DNA of 64,000 nt from Viridothelium virens (GCA_010094025.1 ML991772.1:558001-622000), one strand, 5' to 3'; shown: positions 46,367 through 57,534, numbered from the stretch's first letter. Numbers and translations are program-made. Notes: a model not told the origin generated them from the sequence alone.

Positions 46367-47409
46367 TCATATGTCATCCATGTTGCCCGCAGCCTCGTCC
46401 TCGTCTCGTGAATCGTAGCTGCCCACCGAACTCATCTCGTCATCTGATTCTGTGTCTTCACCAGCCTCGTCGGCAGCTTCTTTTGAAGCGTAGCGTGAGA
46501 CATACTCTAGTGCATATGTAAGCGTCTGATGTCCCACAACAGAGATATTATAGATTTTATTCCAACCTTTGACCTTGGCATCATAGCTTCTTGGCTCTCT
46601 CATTAACAACGCAGCGGCTTCACCGTTGAGAGGATCTGTTGGATTCGGATAACGGAGAAGCTGAGGGAGAAAAACCTCGAAGATGTTGATCATGTCGTAC
46701 ATTGGAGACCACGTTTGGTTGATGACATCGAGACAGACAGATCCGGAGCTATGTAAAGTAAGCCGTTGAATTCTGCATACGGTTTGAGGTCTGTTCATAC
46801 AGTTCGTCGATGTTTGGATGAAATATTCGGTTGACGAAACCAATGCTTGGACTCTTGTACGGATATTGGTCGGGCAGTTCTACGTGAATCTTCCAGAGGC
46901 CTCCCGAAAACGGTGCTATGACGTGCTCTTTAGTAAAAAATCATGAGGTTTAGGAGAAACACTAACTCTCCTCGGGGCCCTTGAAGCGCACGTAGAATTC
47001 TTGCCTGTTGCAGTCAGCGTCGTTGAACAACTTAGAGTCGCAAATTTGTCCTTCGGGAGAATACTAACACTAGGGCTGTGTTAGCAACTGAGCAAAGGAG
47101 CAAAGATAGAGCCATGACTGGACTTACTGTTGTCATTAACCAACGTCACCTCATAATCGCTCATCAACCTAGACAAGCACCATCAATAACACACGGTCAG
47201 ACATTTCATGATCATATTCAGCTACTTGAAGTAGCCTAACGTACATCCTGCTCAAGAGTTAGTAGGAAGCCCAAATGTATTTCTTCAAAGTCATACTTCA
47301 TCACCTAAAGGCGGCAAATTTTGATTAGCCAATCATTGATTTTGATATATTCATTCTTTATGGAGAGCCAGCTCACATCGGTTTCAATCCGACGCTTTGG
47401 ACTGCTCAT
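46367..47409 (-). CDS. ubc8: Ubiquitin-conjugating enzyme E2 Ubc8 (UBE2H type)
   Basis: The best model has eight exons: 47409-47377, 47304-47297 (8 nt), 47168-47128, 47069 (1 nt), 47004-46967, 46915-46801, 46748-46567 and 46506-46367, total 185 residues. It reads [40 protein letters not shown], closely matching yeast Ubc8. The catalytic Cys is in [15 protein letters not shown] (residue 84), preceded by the HPN motif. The tail is acidic ([21 protein letters not shown]), as in other fungal Ubc8 proteins. In yeast, Ubc8 works with the GID ligase in degrading gluconeogenic enzymes and can ubiquitinate histones in vitro. The one-base exon is inferred from frame and conservation. Alternatives are a 7-nt exon (NDNTLVQEF) or a direct jump to 47000 (NDNKFYV), both less like the family. 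The seventh intron (60 nt) is in frame and stop-free. Confidence 0.88.
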
Positions 47410-48584
47410 ATTGCCGGTTCGTCCCCTCTACTGCTATCGGCCAAGCTCTCCTCTATCTGGTCTGGTGAAACGGATGGGTTTTGGGGAGGTTGGGTACGCG
47501 GTCGTTATATGTAGGTGAGAGACACTGAGCCAACCCAGGCAGGCAGTAAGGCGGTCTTGTGCTCGGGACCTCGGGAGTGGCTCGTCAGCGGCTTTGTTCA
47601 AGGGCAGTTGAGAGGTGCAGCGAGTGAAGAGTCCAGAAAAGGCTGAGTAATGGTGAGGACAAATGCAGCGTAGAAGGCCAGCAATAATGGGTGGATAAGG
47701 AGCGGAAGCTCTTTGACAAGTGAAGAGCAACAGAACGACGGAGGTGGAGGAGGGAAGGTGGTTGTTTTAAGTCACGATGTACTCCGTGACGTCCCAAGTA
47801 CCTTAATGCGGTGCTTCCTTGGTCACGCTGGCGGGGCTTGCACATTTCATTAGATACCGCTATCGCCGGCATAAGCTGGCTCACGTGCAGTCGTGGCAGT
47901 GAGATCCCCGCCGTTGCATTCAGGCGAGGATATTGGCCTGTCAACGCGTTCTCGAGCAAACTTGACGCGCCATTTCGTGGATGACTAGGAACATGACATC
48001 CATGTGTTACGCTATAGCATCTCACTTTGCTGCGGACACAAGATGATTATCTGGATGTCTGATGAAGGAAAGAGGCGGTAGGTCACGGCCTCGGTTGAAA
48101 GCCAACCTAAGCTAACTAACCAATTCCGGCCTCCGGCTTGATCACATCTTCTAAAGCAACGGACTCGAGCTAACTCTATAGGAAGATGAAGATGAACATT
48201 GGCTAACTTGCAGTAAAGCCTGCACTGGCTCTACGCTTGCTTTGAAACATCCAGAGCCCTAAAGAATGGCGCGGCAAAAGCACCGGCATCTTCGCATATC
48301 CTTCAAGCCTCAGTTGGAGCGGAGCTGAGACCGGAGGAGGTGTCCGAACAAGATCCGCCGCTTCCGTCCACCTCCCCTTGGACCCTTCGGTCTCTTTTTC
48401 TGACTTCTCTTCTTCGTACTCCAGCCAACGCTGCAATCTCCATCACAGCGATCAAGCCGAATAAAAGGTGCCCGTCAGCTCTAGTCACAATGGCTGACCG
48501 ACATTCTCAGCTGTGGGGTCTTCAGTCCCGATCTTTTAATTTCTCAATTGCCAGGCCAAAACGCCGCGTTGCGCCGTATCGATC
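47410..48584. promoter_or_regulatory. Divergent promoter region, ubc8 / panB
   Basis: This 1.2 kb region separates two divergent starts. It contains a tactccgt element at 47780-47787, about 370 bp upstream of ubc8. No gene is supported; short frames here have no domains. Confidence 0.5.
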
Positions 48585-49719
48585 ATGTCGCGTGCTTTGA
48601 CTCTGCTAACTCGATCGATTGTTTGTCCCAGTATACCAATAACAGGACAGAGGTTTCCCACTCTGTTGCTAGGAGATCCTGTCCGCCTCTTGCGCCATGT
48701 CAGCGGCAATGAAACTGGGCGAAATTGGAGGCCTCAAGTCCGCTACAGCGCACATTCGCCCTTGGGTACACCTAGTGCGCCAGCACGAAAGAAAGTCACA
48801 CTTCAGACTCTACGAACATTGTACCAGAAAGGCGAACCAATAACAATGATCACCGCCCACGACTTTCCATCCGCTCATGTGGCAGATCAAACAGGCATAG
48901 ACACAGTCTTGGTAGGAGACAGCCTTGCCATGGTCGCCCTTGGCATGGAAGACACCAGCGAAGTCGTTCTCGAAGACATGATCCTCCACTGCCGCTCCGT
49001 CGCACGCGCAACAAAAAGCGCCTTCATCGTAAGTCCCCTCCCTCTCCCTCACCCATCCCCTCCCGCACTAACTATCCTCCCCACAGATCGGCGACCTCCC
49101 AATGGGCTCCTACGAAATCTCTCCCACCCAAGCCGTCACCTCCGCCCTCACCATGCTCAAACAAGGCCGCGTACACAGCATCAAGCTCGAAGGCGGCGCC
49201 GCCTACACGCCACACATCCGCGCCCTGACCACCGCCGGCGTCCCCGTCCTCAGCCACATCGGGCTCACACCGCAGCGACAGCACAGCCTCGGCGGCTTCC
49301 GCGTACAAGGCAAGACGGCCGCCGGCGCCCTCACAGTCCTCGACGACGCGCTCGCGGTGCAGGCGGCGGGGGCGTGGGGTGTCGTGCTCGAGGCGGTGCC
49401 CGCGGAGGTGGCGGCGCTGATCACGAAGCGTCTGCGGATTCCAACGATTGGGATCGGGGCGGGTGCGGGCTGCTCGGGTCAGGTGCTCGTGCAGGTGGAT
49501 ATGAGTGGCAATTTTCCGCCTGGCAGGTACTTGCCGAAGTTTGTGAAGCGCTTTGGGGATGTGTGGAGGGAGGCGGAAAGGGCGGTAAGCGCGTATCGCG
49601 ATGAGGTGAAGAGGGGCGTGTTTCCAGCCGTGGAGCATACGTATCCGATGCCGGAGAAGGAGTTTCGTGAGTTTGAGAGGATGGTGGAGGAGAGGCCTGC
49701 GAGTGAATTTGGGATGTAG
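48585..49719 (+). CDS. panB: Ketopantoate hydroxymethyltransferase (mitochondrial type)
   Basis: Exons 48585-49028 and 49087-49719 give 358 residues. The amino terminus MSRALTLLTRSIV is Arg-rich with no acidic residue, a typical mitochondrial presequence. The PanB fold follows: KVTLQTLRTLYQKGEPITMITAHDFPSA, TVLVGDSLAMV (metal-binding Asp), then across the 58-bp intron FI/IGDLPMGSYE, KLEGG, HIGLTPQ and GIGAGAGCSGQVLV. PanB adds a hydroxymethyl group to 2-oxoisovalerate to make ketopantoate, the first committed step of pantothenate and coenzyme A synthesis. The second exon changes from C-rich to G-rich. Reading through the intron would produce a false frame ending at 49604. Confidence 0.95.
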
Positions 49720-49892
49720 ATTTAGATTTTTTGGGTTATGATATGATATGAAATGTATGTCCGATGGATTCCTTGAATGGTCCAGAGCTGGGCAAGGACT
49801 TCTGGAAATCAACGAGTCAGTTAGAACAGATTAGAGTATAGCGACAAGCTCTTGCACACTTACAAAGTACAAGTATGTTCATGTGTGTGCAA

Positions 49893-50623
49893 TCAGCCAA
49901 AAGATGGCGTTGTCGAATAAGCCACCACCAGCTCATCTTTTGTCTTGAAGCACTGTGAGAGGATACCATTAGTACTCTTCTTCCCTACTTGCAACGGTTT
50001 CCTACCCTCCAGAGGTTTCCGACCCCTTCATCCAAGCCCGGTGCAAACACGCTATTCACATAGAGGAACACGCTTTCATGCTCCCGTGTACCGAGTTTGC
50101 GGCGTAGAAATCGAACTACTGTCTCGAAACGTTGGGAGGCCGAGATCTTGAAGACGCGCTGTCGCAGAGCGGGAGCAGAGCCGACAGGCTGAAAGCGAAT
50201 ATTCACTTGGGAAATATCAGAGACAAAGATCAAGATCTCTCAATGATGGTAAAGAGGATGTGTAAAGGCAAACAGGATAATGAGTGAGTTGTCATGTCAG
50301 AGAAAATTCCATCAGCTTCGACAAGTGTAGAAGAGAACTTGATTTCATAGACCCCAAGCGATAACAACATGAGATTATCGAGTATCTTGAGAAGTTTGGA
50401 GAAACATTGTTGGGGCGTGTAGTAAATTTTACTGACCTTTCTCCTGCTCCAATTCGCCAGCCCCCTCGAGGGCTTCATACGCATCCTTCGGCAACGATGT
50501 TAAGACCACAGATGCGGCCAATGTGAGTGGCAGATCGGCAGCTTGCTCGTCATCAGGGATAGGAGTTGCGAGCATTGTACGATCCGGCATGGGAGTTTGC
50601 GATGGAGACCAAGAGGACGCCAT
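49893..50623 (-). CDS. atg12: Ubiquitin-like autophagy protein Atg12
   Basis: Exons 50623-50437, 50205-50006 and 49952-49893 give 148 residues. The first ~62 residues are a variable leader ([14 protein letters not shown]...). The ubiquitin-like domain follows: [57 protein letters not shown], and, in the last exon, [20 protein letters not shown] ending in the Gly used for conjugation to Atg5. Atg12-Atg5-Atg16 acts as the E3-like enzyme for Atg8 lipidation on the phagophore. Intron 1 is 231 bp, by far longer than most here, and must use an AAG acceptor to keep frame. The gene is tail-to-tail with panB, 173 bp apart. Confidence 0.95.
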
Positions 50624-51302
50624 TGTAATCAACGGTTAATTTAGTTGTGATCGTGGTCTTCAAGAAGTTTGGTGTAGAGCTGATTTTACTGGAGGCTAGG
50701 TTTTGTATGATGATTTGATCTGTTCAGTACCTTTAGCTTCCTTACAAACCTTAGAGCGGTAAAAGGAGTAATTTCTACGCAAGCGATTCTAGGAATAGGT
50801 TAAGTAATGTATGCGTGTAGAAGAGGGGCGTCACAAGGTTGATGTTAGAGCAAATGCGACCGTTCTCACTAGGCAGCAATGCATAGATTTGTACAATTCA
50901 CTTCATGGATTCTTGCTTCTCTGAAATCTACGAGGCAGTCTTTTGCCAGCTTCTACAGCAATGCCAAGTTGTGGGCCAGGCTATCTGTACATCGTGGTCC
51001 TTTAGAGAGCGGGCATAACACAAGACGAAGCCAAAACAAAAGACAGATGCAGGTTGTAATGGATGCTGCAACCAAGAAAACACGCCTAGCAATGCAAGCT
51101 AGTAGCCTAACTCAAGATTGATATCCGCCAAAAAAAGAAAAAAGAGGTAAAATGCTTGCACGCCGCGTCAAACTAGACAGCTTATGTTTGGAAGGGAGAG
51201 CGAAAGCTAGCCTTCAAAAACATTATGATAAACGCATTACGCCAGTCAACCCATAGACTCAATACTATGCTGGACCTGGTATCGTGACATATTAAGTGCC
51301 TG
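50624..51302. other. Intergenic region between atg12 and dbf4
   Basis: This 679-bp region holds the promoter of the minus-strand atg12 gene and the 3' region of the minus-strand dbf4 gene. The plus-strand frame at 50879-51121 shows no domain and is not called. Confidence 0.5.
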
Positions 51303-53603
51303 TCATACAACTGCTTTTCGCGGCCGTACAAGTTTCTCTAATAATGCGTCCAATTCTTTCCAGTTGTCTAATGTCAATGCGAACTTGCGATGCTTGCGTG
51401 AGACGACGTGCTGTTATTTGTTAGAGGATGCCTCAATTCATGAATGTCGGAGCCGGGTATTGTGACGCTTACTTGATCAAAATCTTCAAATTTCTCACGA
51501 CAGTTCTCGCAGTATCCGGGCTTCAGGTCCTTCTCAGCGGCCTGGTCTTTTTTCTTCTTGCCTCCCTGCTTGGTCTGTCGTCTCTCGTTCTCTTCGTCGG
51601 CATCATCCTCGTGAACTCGTGTTATAGTCTCCTTGGCCTTGCGTGCTGCTGCGCGCGTGGCAGGCATGTCGGCATTTATGGCTGCACGTACATCGTTCAT
51701 ATAGGAAGACGGCATGCTGTTTGCAGAAGGGCCACTATTCCTCTCCAGGACTTTTCGCTGGAGCTTGTGAACTTCCCTACTTGAATTGGTCATCGCGCCT
51801 GGAGCTGCGGCGGTAGACGAAATCATCTGTGATCGGATTGCTGAAGTGACGTTGGATGGCTGAACGCCTGACGCAACAGGTTCACCACCAGCAAAACGCG
51901 GAAGACTTCGAAGACTAGCTTGGGCGCTGCCAAAGAGTATAGGCGGAGCAACCTCCGAATTTGTACGCTTGGCTGGAATGAGTTTTGGCGGCTCGAGAGG
52001 CTTTGACGTTGTCGTGGCTGTACTTGGTCGGCTCGATACATTTGAATCTATCTCAGTCAGAGCTCGCTTCTCCTGTGTCTCTGCAGCTGGCTGCGCTCGA
52101 GCAGCTTCTATTGCCGTTGCTGCGCGTGTTCTGTGGAGAGGAACCTCTCCTTTCGACTTGGCCAACGCAGCTCTCTGTTCTTGAAACTTGATGTCCTGGA
52201 GCTTTTTGTCCTGCATCTGCAGCTTTTTCAAATGCGCGGTATCCTCAACAAAAGGGCATCGGCCTGGACCCGTGAGTCGGAACTGCGGCCACTTCCCGTC
52301 TTCCCTATTGGCAGGTTTCTTGTAATCTCGAGCCATGACAGGACGCGTTTGCTCATCCATGTCATGCACGTAAATGTAACAGCCTGTGAACTGGACCATG
52401 TCCGATGTAGCAGTGGCTCGGTCGAGATCGGCGGGCCCGTTTAGTTTCTCATTCTTCAGTAGTCGCGAGAGATCGGCTGCCTTGGTAGACTTGGACGTAT
52501 CTGCTGTCAAAGCAGAATTACGTGGAACACGGGCATTTGCGGGCTGCTCGCTCATATCCGATTCAAACATGGTCATCATAATCCTGTGGAACTTTTCCAA
52601 GCTCCATATCTTCATGCCCATTTCTCGTGCTTTATGCAGGATTCCATTAGTGTTACCCTGCAGTTTCTTCGTATCTGAATCTTGGATACTAAAATGGGAG
52701 AGGAAGATCAGCTACATCACCCAAGCTCAGACCGTTCTGCTCACCTTTGCAAAGTGGTCTTGAAAAGTCTGTTTGATTGACCCTCTGGCTTTGAAAGGCT
52801 TTTTGGTTGGTGTAGATGAGATTTGATATCGGATGGCTGATCAAGTCTATCTAGTAAAGACGGATTGATTGTTTTTGGCTGTGAAGGCTTTGACCGTGCG
52901 TTCTCACTGCTCGAGCTGGTCTTTCCCTCCCCATCGGGACTGGTTAAATGCGATTCTGGGGGAATAGTACGTGTAGTGACAACGTGCGTGACATCCTTAG
53001 AAAAGAACTGTTCCTCTTTCTGATTGAAAAACTTTGGTTAGCCTGGGATCTTTCTCTGGAATTACACTTGGATCAACATACTGCTCCAAAAGACGCGGTC
53101 TGCCGTGATGCCTTTTGTCTTATTTCGTCTGGAATGCTTTCGAAGTAAAAGACGAAAGACGGAAAGACGCGCCGATAATATTTCTGCCATTGTCGAATGG
53201 TGTCCAAGTTTTCGAGACTGGACTTCTGAGATTTCTCCCCACTCTTCTGCTGAGACGCTATTATCTCCTTTGCCATGAGCAATGTCTTTCGCGCACCCAC
53301 AGACTGAGGAGCATTTTCATTATTCTGATGATGGCTCTTTTGCTCTGCAACTTTCCTAAAGCCATGAGCTGTGCCTCGACCTTCAAGACCTTCACCTTCG
53401 ATGATTTGTTTCTTAGCCGGCGGTGGCTGTCCATAGTGCGATTCGCGTTGGTCTGCTGCGTTTGAACGATGGCGCTTGGTATTTAGGGCAGGCACTGCTC
53501 GGCGGGGCGAGTTGGTGGCATTAGGCACATTTGCCAAAGGAACTCGACGACTAGTCATCATTGACAAGTCCTTTGGCGATGGTGAGATCGAGACTGCTGC
53601 CAT
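51303..53603 (-). CDS. dbf4: Dbf4-type regulatory subunit of Cdc7 kinase (NimO/Dfp1)
   Basis: Exons 53603-53082, 53019-52745, 52688-51473 and 51410-51303 give 706 residues. A BRCT-like motif N lies around residues 130-200 (SLENLDTIRQWQKYYRRVFPSF, then SFGAKEEQFFSKDVTHVVTTR across the first intron). Motif M follows near residue 370 (MVQFTGCYIYVHDMDEQTRPVMARDYKK). The carboxyl end carries the Dbf4 zinc finger: PGYCENCREKFEDFDQ/HVVSRKHRKFA, with the third intron falling between the Cys pair and the His pair. Dbf4 activates Cdc7/Hsk1 to fire replication origins in S phase; the Aspergillus nidulans orthologue is NimO. The acidic and basic regions between motifs are disordered. The ATG at 53603 is the first; upstream in-frame codons lack ATG. 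Confidence 0.93.
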
Positions 53604-54235
53604 ATGAAGCACTGCGGTGACAAGCGGCTGCACGTACGGGTACACAGCTAAGTGCACCTGTGTTGCTTTAAAGAGGAGGGGCAGCCGACGCGCGACACGC
53701 TACACGTCCTCTTTTCTTCAACGCACAAGGAAAAGCATAGCAATTAGTGTGAAAAGATCCTCAACCAAGTGGATATCAGATTTGACAAGTAGAAGAAAAG
53801 GTCCCAACACGGAAGGGATGGCTGGTTGTAGGTTGGGGAGGCTTTGGACGAGGTCGGCGTGTTGACGAGATTCCTTCCCTAGCTATTTGTTTCCGCTAGC
53901 GGCGCGCACTCGAGTGACCTGGTGACAACCGAGCTAACCTGCAAGTACCTGCCGACCTCGCCAGCCCGCACAATAAATAATACATGTACCTTATTCACTT
54001 GAACAATAACTCTTGGCATAAAAGACCTTGCAACCGATCTTCATTACGCACGCAACTTGGAAATCGCTCTTGGAGAGGCTGGCGTCTATTACATCTAGTT
54101 ACAAATTTATGTACACGGATGGCTGGTACTAATAGCCTCAAATCGCCTAGTACCATGGACTACTCATACAGTTGACGCGACACAACCAAAATTTATACAT
54201 ACAGCTGGACACGCACGTGCTAGATAAGCAGTCAC
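53604..54235. other. Intergenic region between dbf4 and icp55
   Basis: This 632-bp region holds the promoter of the minus-strand dbf4 gene and the 3' region of the minus-strand icp55 gene. No coding sequence is supported; the frame at 53617-53865 lies antisense to the dbf4 leader. Confidence 0.5.
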
Positions 54236-56230
54236 TCAAGCGCGGAGAGCCTCGATGTCCACAATCTAGGATAACGAGCATTATTAGCGGCATAGCTTAG
54301 TCTTCGTATACATCGAACTCACCTCTTTCGCTGCCTCTGTGGTAAGGATCAGCGGCGCACTTTCTTGCACACAAACGCTATCCTCTATTCGAATCCCCAT
54401 TCCGCGAAAATGCTTGGGCCATCGATCATTGTCGGGCACATAGATTCCACTGTCGCCCTCATGTCAGCGTAATATTAAATTGGGTAATAAACCAACTCAC
54501 GGCTCAATTGTGATGCAGTGACCAGCTTTCAATAGTTCAGATCGAGGATAGCCTGGGGCATCATGGACATCCAACCCCACGTGATGTCCTAGATGATGCG
54601 GAAACAACGTCTGAAGAGCCTGCATAGCATTTAGTGATTGATCCAGACTGAGAAAAGAGGAGCCGACTCACGTTTCCGCTCATGTCAAAGCCAATCTGCT
54701 TGAGACCATCCCTTAACCCGTTCTCGGCAATCCCATGCAGCTTATCAAGCGTAGTATTTGCATCTTCGCGACACATGGAGACGCAGGATCGCTGCACTTT
54801 GAGTATCACATCATACAGATCTTTTTCTGCGCTTGAGAATTTTCCCCCGACAGGCCACGATCGCGTGATATCGGTGATGTAGCCGCCGTATTCCTGTTTC
54901 CTGGTCAGCTCTTGAATTCGTCAGAGCATGAGGATCTGCGTACCCCTCCAGCATCGACAAGAACAAGTTGGCCATCCCTATCCAGCATCAGTATGAAGAA
55001 TAATTGAGGAAGAGTAAGTATCCAGCTTATACTTTAGAATATCGTCATTTCGAACATAATGAATGCTGAGTGCATGCTGCTCGAAATTAGCAGCCAAGCC
55101 AATGGTGCATCGATCTACTCGAACTCACGGCCCCTCCAGCAATGACAGGTACATATGCAGACCCGTCACAGCCCTGCTTTCTAAAAGAATATTCCAAGAA
55201 GCTCCATAAGTCTTTTTCCGAATAAAAATGTGAACGCATCGCCTCTGTTATGGCTCGTCCCGAGTTTTGCCCAATTCGTCTCATCAGATTGATCTCACTG
55301 TCACTCTTGATGACACGTAAGTCGTTTAGGAGAGGTCGCAGTGGTTTGACAGCGTGAGGCTCTAGAAGCCTCTCGAATGTGTCGGATGATGGCGTTGACC
55401 CACGGAAATAGCGACTAAAGGAAGACTTTGACTTCGCAGTGCCTGATATATCTGTATAGATCGTGCCTGCACTGCGCAATATTTGAGGTAGACGCTCCTG
55501 CACTGCATTGATATCGCCAGTCTGGTCGAAATTGATGTTAGCAGCTTTTCTTTTTTGAATACTGTCGTAAGTAATCTTAACCGACCTCATCTGCGTTGAA
55601 GACATCCTGAGCTGCTTGTATGCCTGAACGTGCTCCTTCCCATAACTCTGCCCTTGGGTCTTTAGGCCGACAGTATAGGTGGAAGGCATGATCATCCCCC
55701 AGTCCAGTCTTTTCTACAAAAACATCAACAGTGTACCCTTCTCTGCTCTTGTGGGGGCTGTACCGATGATTGCCAGCGCCTCTGGCTCGTTGAAGCCTGC
55801 AGTATCATAAGCCTATTTCTCATATATCGGCACGCTAGCGTTACCCGTCAAGTAAAAGAAGTCTGAACTTTGATGGAATTCGTAGAATACGGAGCCAGAC
55901 TTAAATTTCAGGTCTGCCGCTGCTACGACGGCTATTCCATTCGTGGGAAGTTGTCGAGCGAGCTTCGAGCGTCGATGGGCATATTCAAGCGCGGTGATGC
56001 CTGGCGTTACTGAAAGCGGAAAGCATTAACAAGATTCGGACTATAGACAGATCAGGCTATCATGCCTTGCCTTCGCCAGCGGCCAGTAGATGTGGATGGG
56101 TCTCATGTAAAGGCTGTCCGAATTGGAGATTGGCTGCAGAGGTAGCAGCAGTCCGTCGGAATGGAAAGGATTGGCGATTGTGTGTATACAGCCTGAGACC
56201 AGTCCGTGAGGTTCTCAAAAGATTTCTCAT
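54236..56230 (-). CDS. icp55: Mitochondrial Xaa-Pro aminopeptidase Icp55
   Basis: Eleven exons (56230-56071, 56009-55845, 55796-55764, 55713-55586, 55521-55129, 55076-55033, 54977-54944, 54893-54672, 54619-54501, 54449-54323, 54265-54236) give 484 residues. The start MRNLLRTSRTGLRLYTHNRQ is an Arg-rich mitochondrial presequence. The M24 amino-terminal domain has TPGITALEYAHRRSKL and GFNEPEALAII. The catalytic pita-bread domain shows VLVDAGGEYGGYITDITRSWP (metal Asp residues), PHHLGHHVGLDVHD (metal His), TIEPGIYVP and IRIEDSV (metal Glu residues). Icp55 removes single residues from imported proteins after presequence cleavage, stabilising them. Intron 1 starts with GC instead of GT. The gene shares a 301-bp divergent region with the sirtuin gene. 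Confidence 0.93.
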
Positions 56231-56531
56231 CCTTTCATGAGAAATGCAAAAGGCTGATCAGGATGAGAAGTTTACCATTCAAGATCCGCCATGTCAGGTA
56301 CGGCTAGTCGTACATACCCCCGACATCCTTGCACGTTGGAGCTTGGGCCTGTGCACCTACCTATAACGGCTACACATCACAACATTAGGAGTGTTTGCCT
56401 TCCACCTTCTCTCCAGATCTCGCACGAGAGGAAGTCTTCTTCAACATTTGACTCGATTGGATTCTGTCTTCTTCCTTGCGTGGTGGAAGAGCAAATTTGA
56501 CGCCAACGTGATTTTCAATAAATTTCTCAGA
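56231..56531. promoter_or_regulatory. Compact divergent region, icp55 / sirtuin
   Basis: Only 301 bp separate the two start codons. A plus-strand ATG at 56291 with a possible 7-nt exon (56291-56297), spliced to 56389, would extend the sirtuin at its amino end. No clear TATA element is seen. Confidence 0.5.
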
Positions 56532-57534
56532 ATGGCCTCAACGGCCAGGCCGCCGGTGGTTCCAGCTGATGAACTCAAATCTTTTTCAGAGCATCTTCAA
56601 TCGTCGACGACAATTCTGACACTTCTTGGTGCGGGATTGTCCGCATCCTCTGGACTCCCAACATTCAGAGGCGCAGGCGGTCTGTGGCGTACCCACACAG
56701 CTCAAGACTTGGCCACCCCGTGGGCCTGGGCAAGGGATCCTGGATTGGTATGGCAGTTCTATAATTATCGAAGGCACATGGCACTCAGTGTGCAACCCAA
56801 CCGAGCGCACATAGCTTTGGCAAACCTTACTCATCACAAACCTGGTTTCTTGACGTTAAGTCAGAACGTCGACGGTGCGTTCTCTGTCAGCGTTATGTAA
56901 CGAGTGGCTGAATTATGCGCTGACATGCCGCATAGGACTATCTCAGCGAGCAGGCCATCCACTTGACAAACTGAAGCTACTGCATGGATCTCTCTTTGAT
57001 GTCAAGTGCTCTGATTTCTGGTGCAAGTACAAGGAACAAAATAATTTCACAGATCCAATTGTTCCAGCACTCGCGATCCCCACAGATGAAACGGATATCA
57101 CCAGCAATGAGGCTCGCCGAACTCGGGAACTCGATATTTCAGATACGGGAGTGGACTTGCCTGAGATCTCCTTACGTGACCTACCTCATTGCCCAGAGTG
57201 TAAGCATGGCGTTCTTCGACCTGGCGTCGTCTGGTTCGGTGAGGCGCTACCCGCCGACGTTATTTCAACGGTCGACAATTTCATCCAGTCGTCACCAAAG
57301 ATCGACCTTATCATGGTGATAGGAACAAGCGCGTCTGTCTACCCGGCCGCTTCTTACGTGGACACGGCAAGGGCAAAGGGAGCTCGCGTCGCTGTTGTCA
57401 ATATGGATCGAAATGATGAACCGGCAAGCGGCATGATGGAAGGAGATTGGTTTTTTGCGGGAGATGCAGCCCAGATCGTTCCAGAGATCCTCAAGTCTGT
57501 CATTGGGGAGACACCGGAGTACTCTGAGCTATGA
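56532..57534 (+). CDS. Class III sirtuin (SIRT5-like NAD-dependent deacylase)
   Basis: Exons 56532-56874 and 56936-57534 give 313 residues from MASTARPPVVPADE. NAD-binding motifs are GAGLSASSGLPTFRG and, across the intron, SQNVDGLSQRAG. The catalytic His is in LHGSLF. Zinc Cys residues are in KCSDFWC and HCPEC. GTSASVYPAA and VVNMDR complete the Rossmann core. FYNYRRHM keeps the Tyr-x-x-Arg pair that in human SIRT5 binds succinyl and malonyl groups, so desuccinylase/demalonylase specificity is expected over deacetylation. An alternative first exon (56291-56297 joined to 56389) would add 50 residues resembling a mitochondrial presequence, giving 363 residues; which form is real is unknown. Confidence 0.93.

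Noticed and set aside
48585-49604. Read-through protein of 339 residues from panB
   Set aside because: It results from reading through the 58-bp intron at 49029-49086; splicing gives the conserved FI/IGDLPMGSYE joint.
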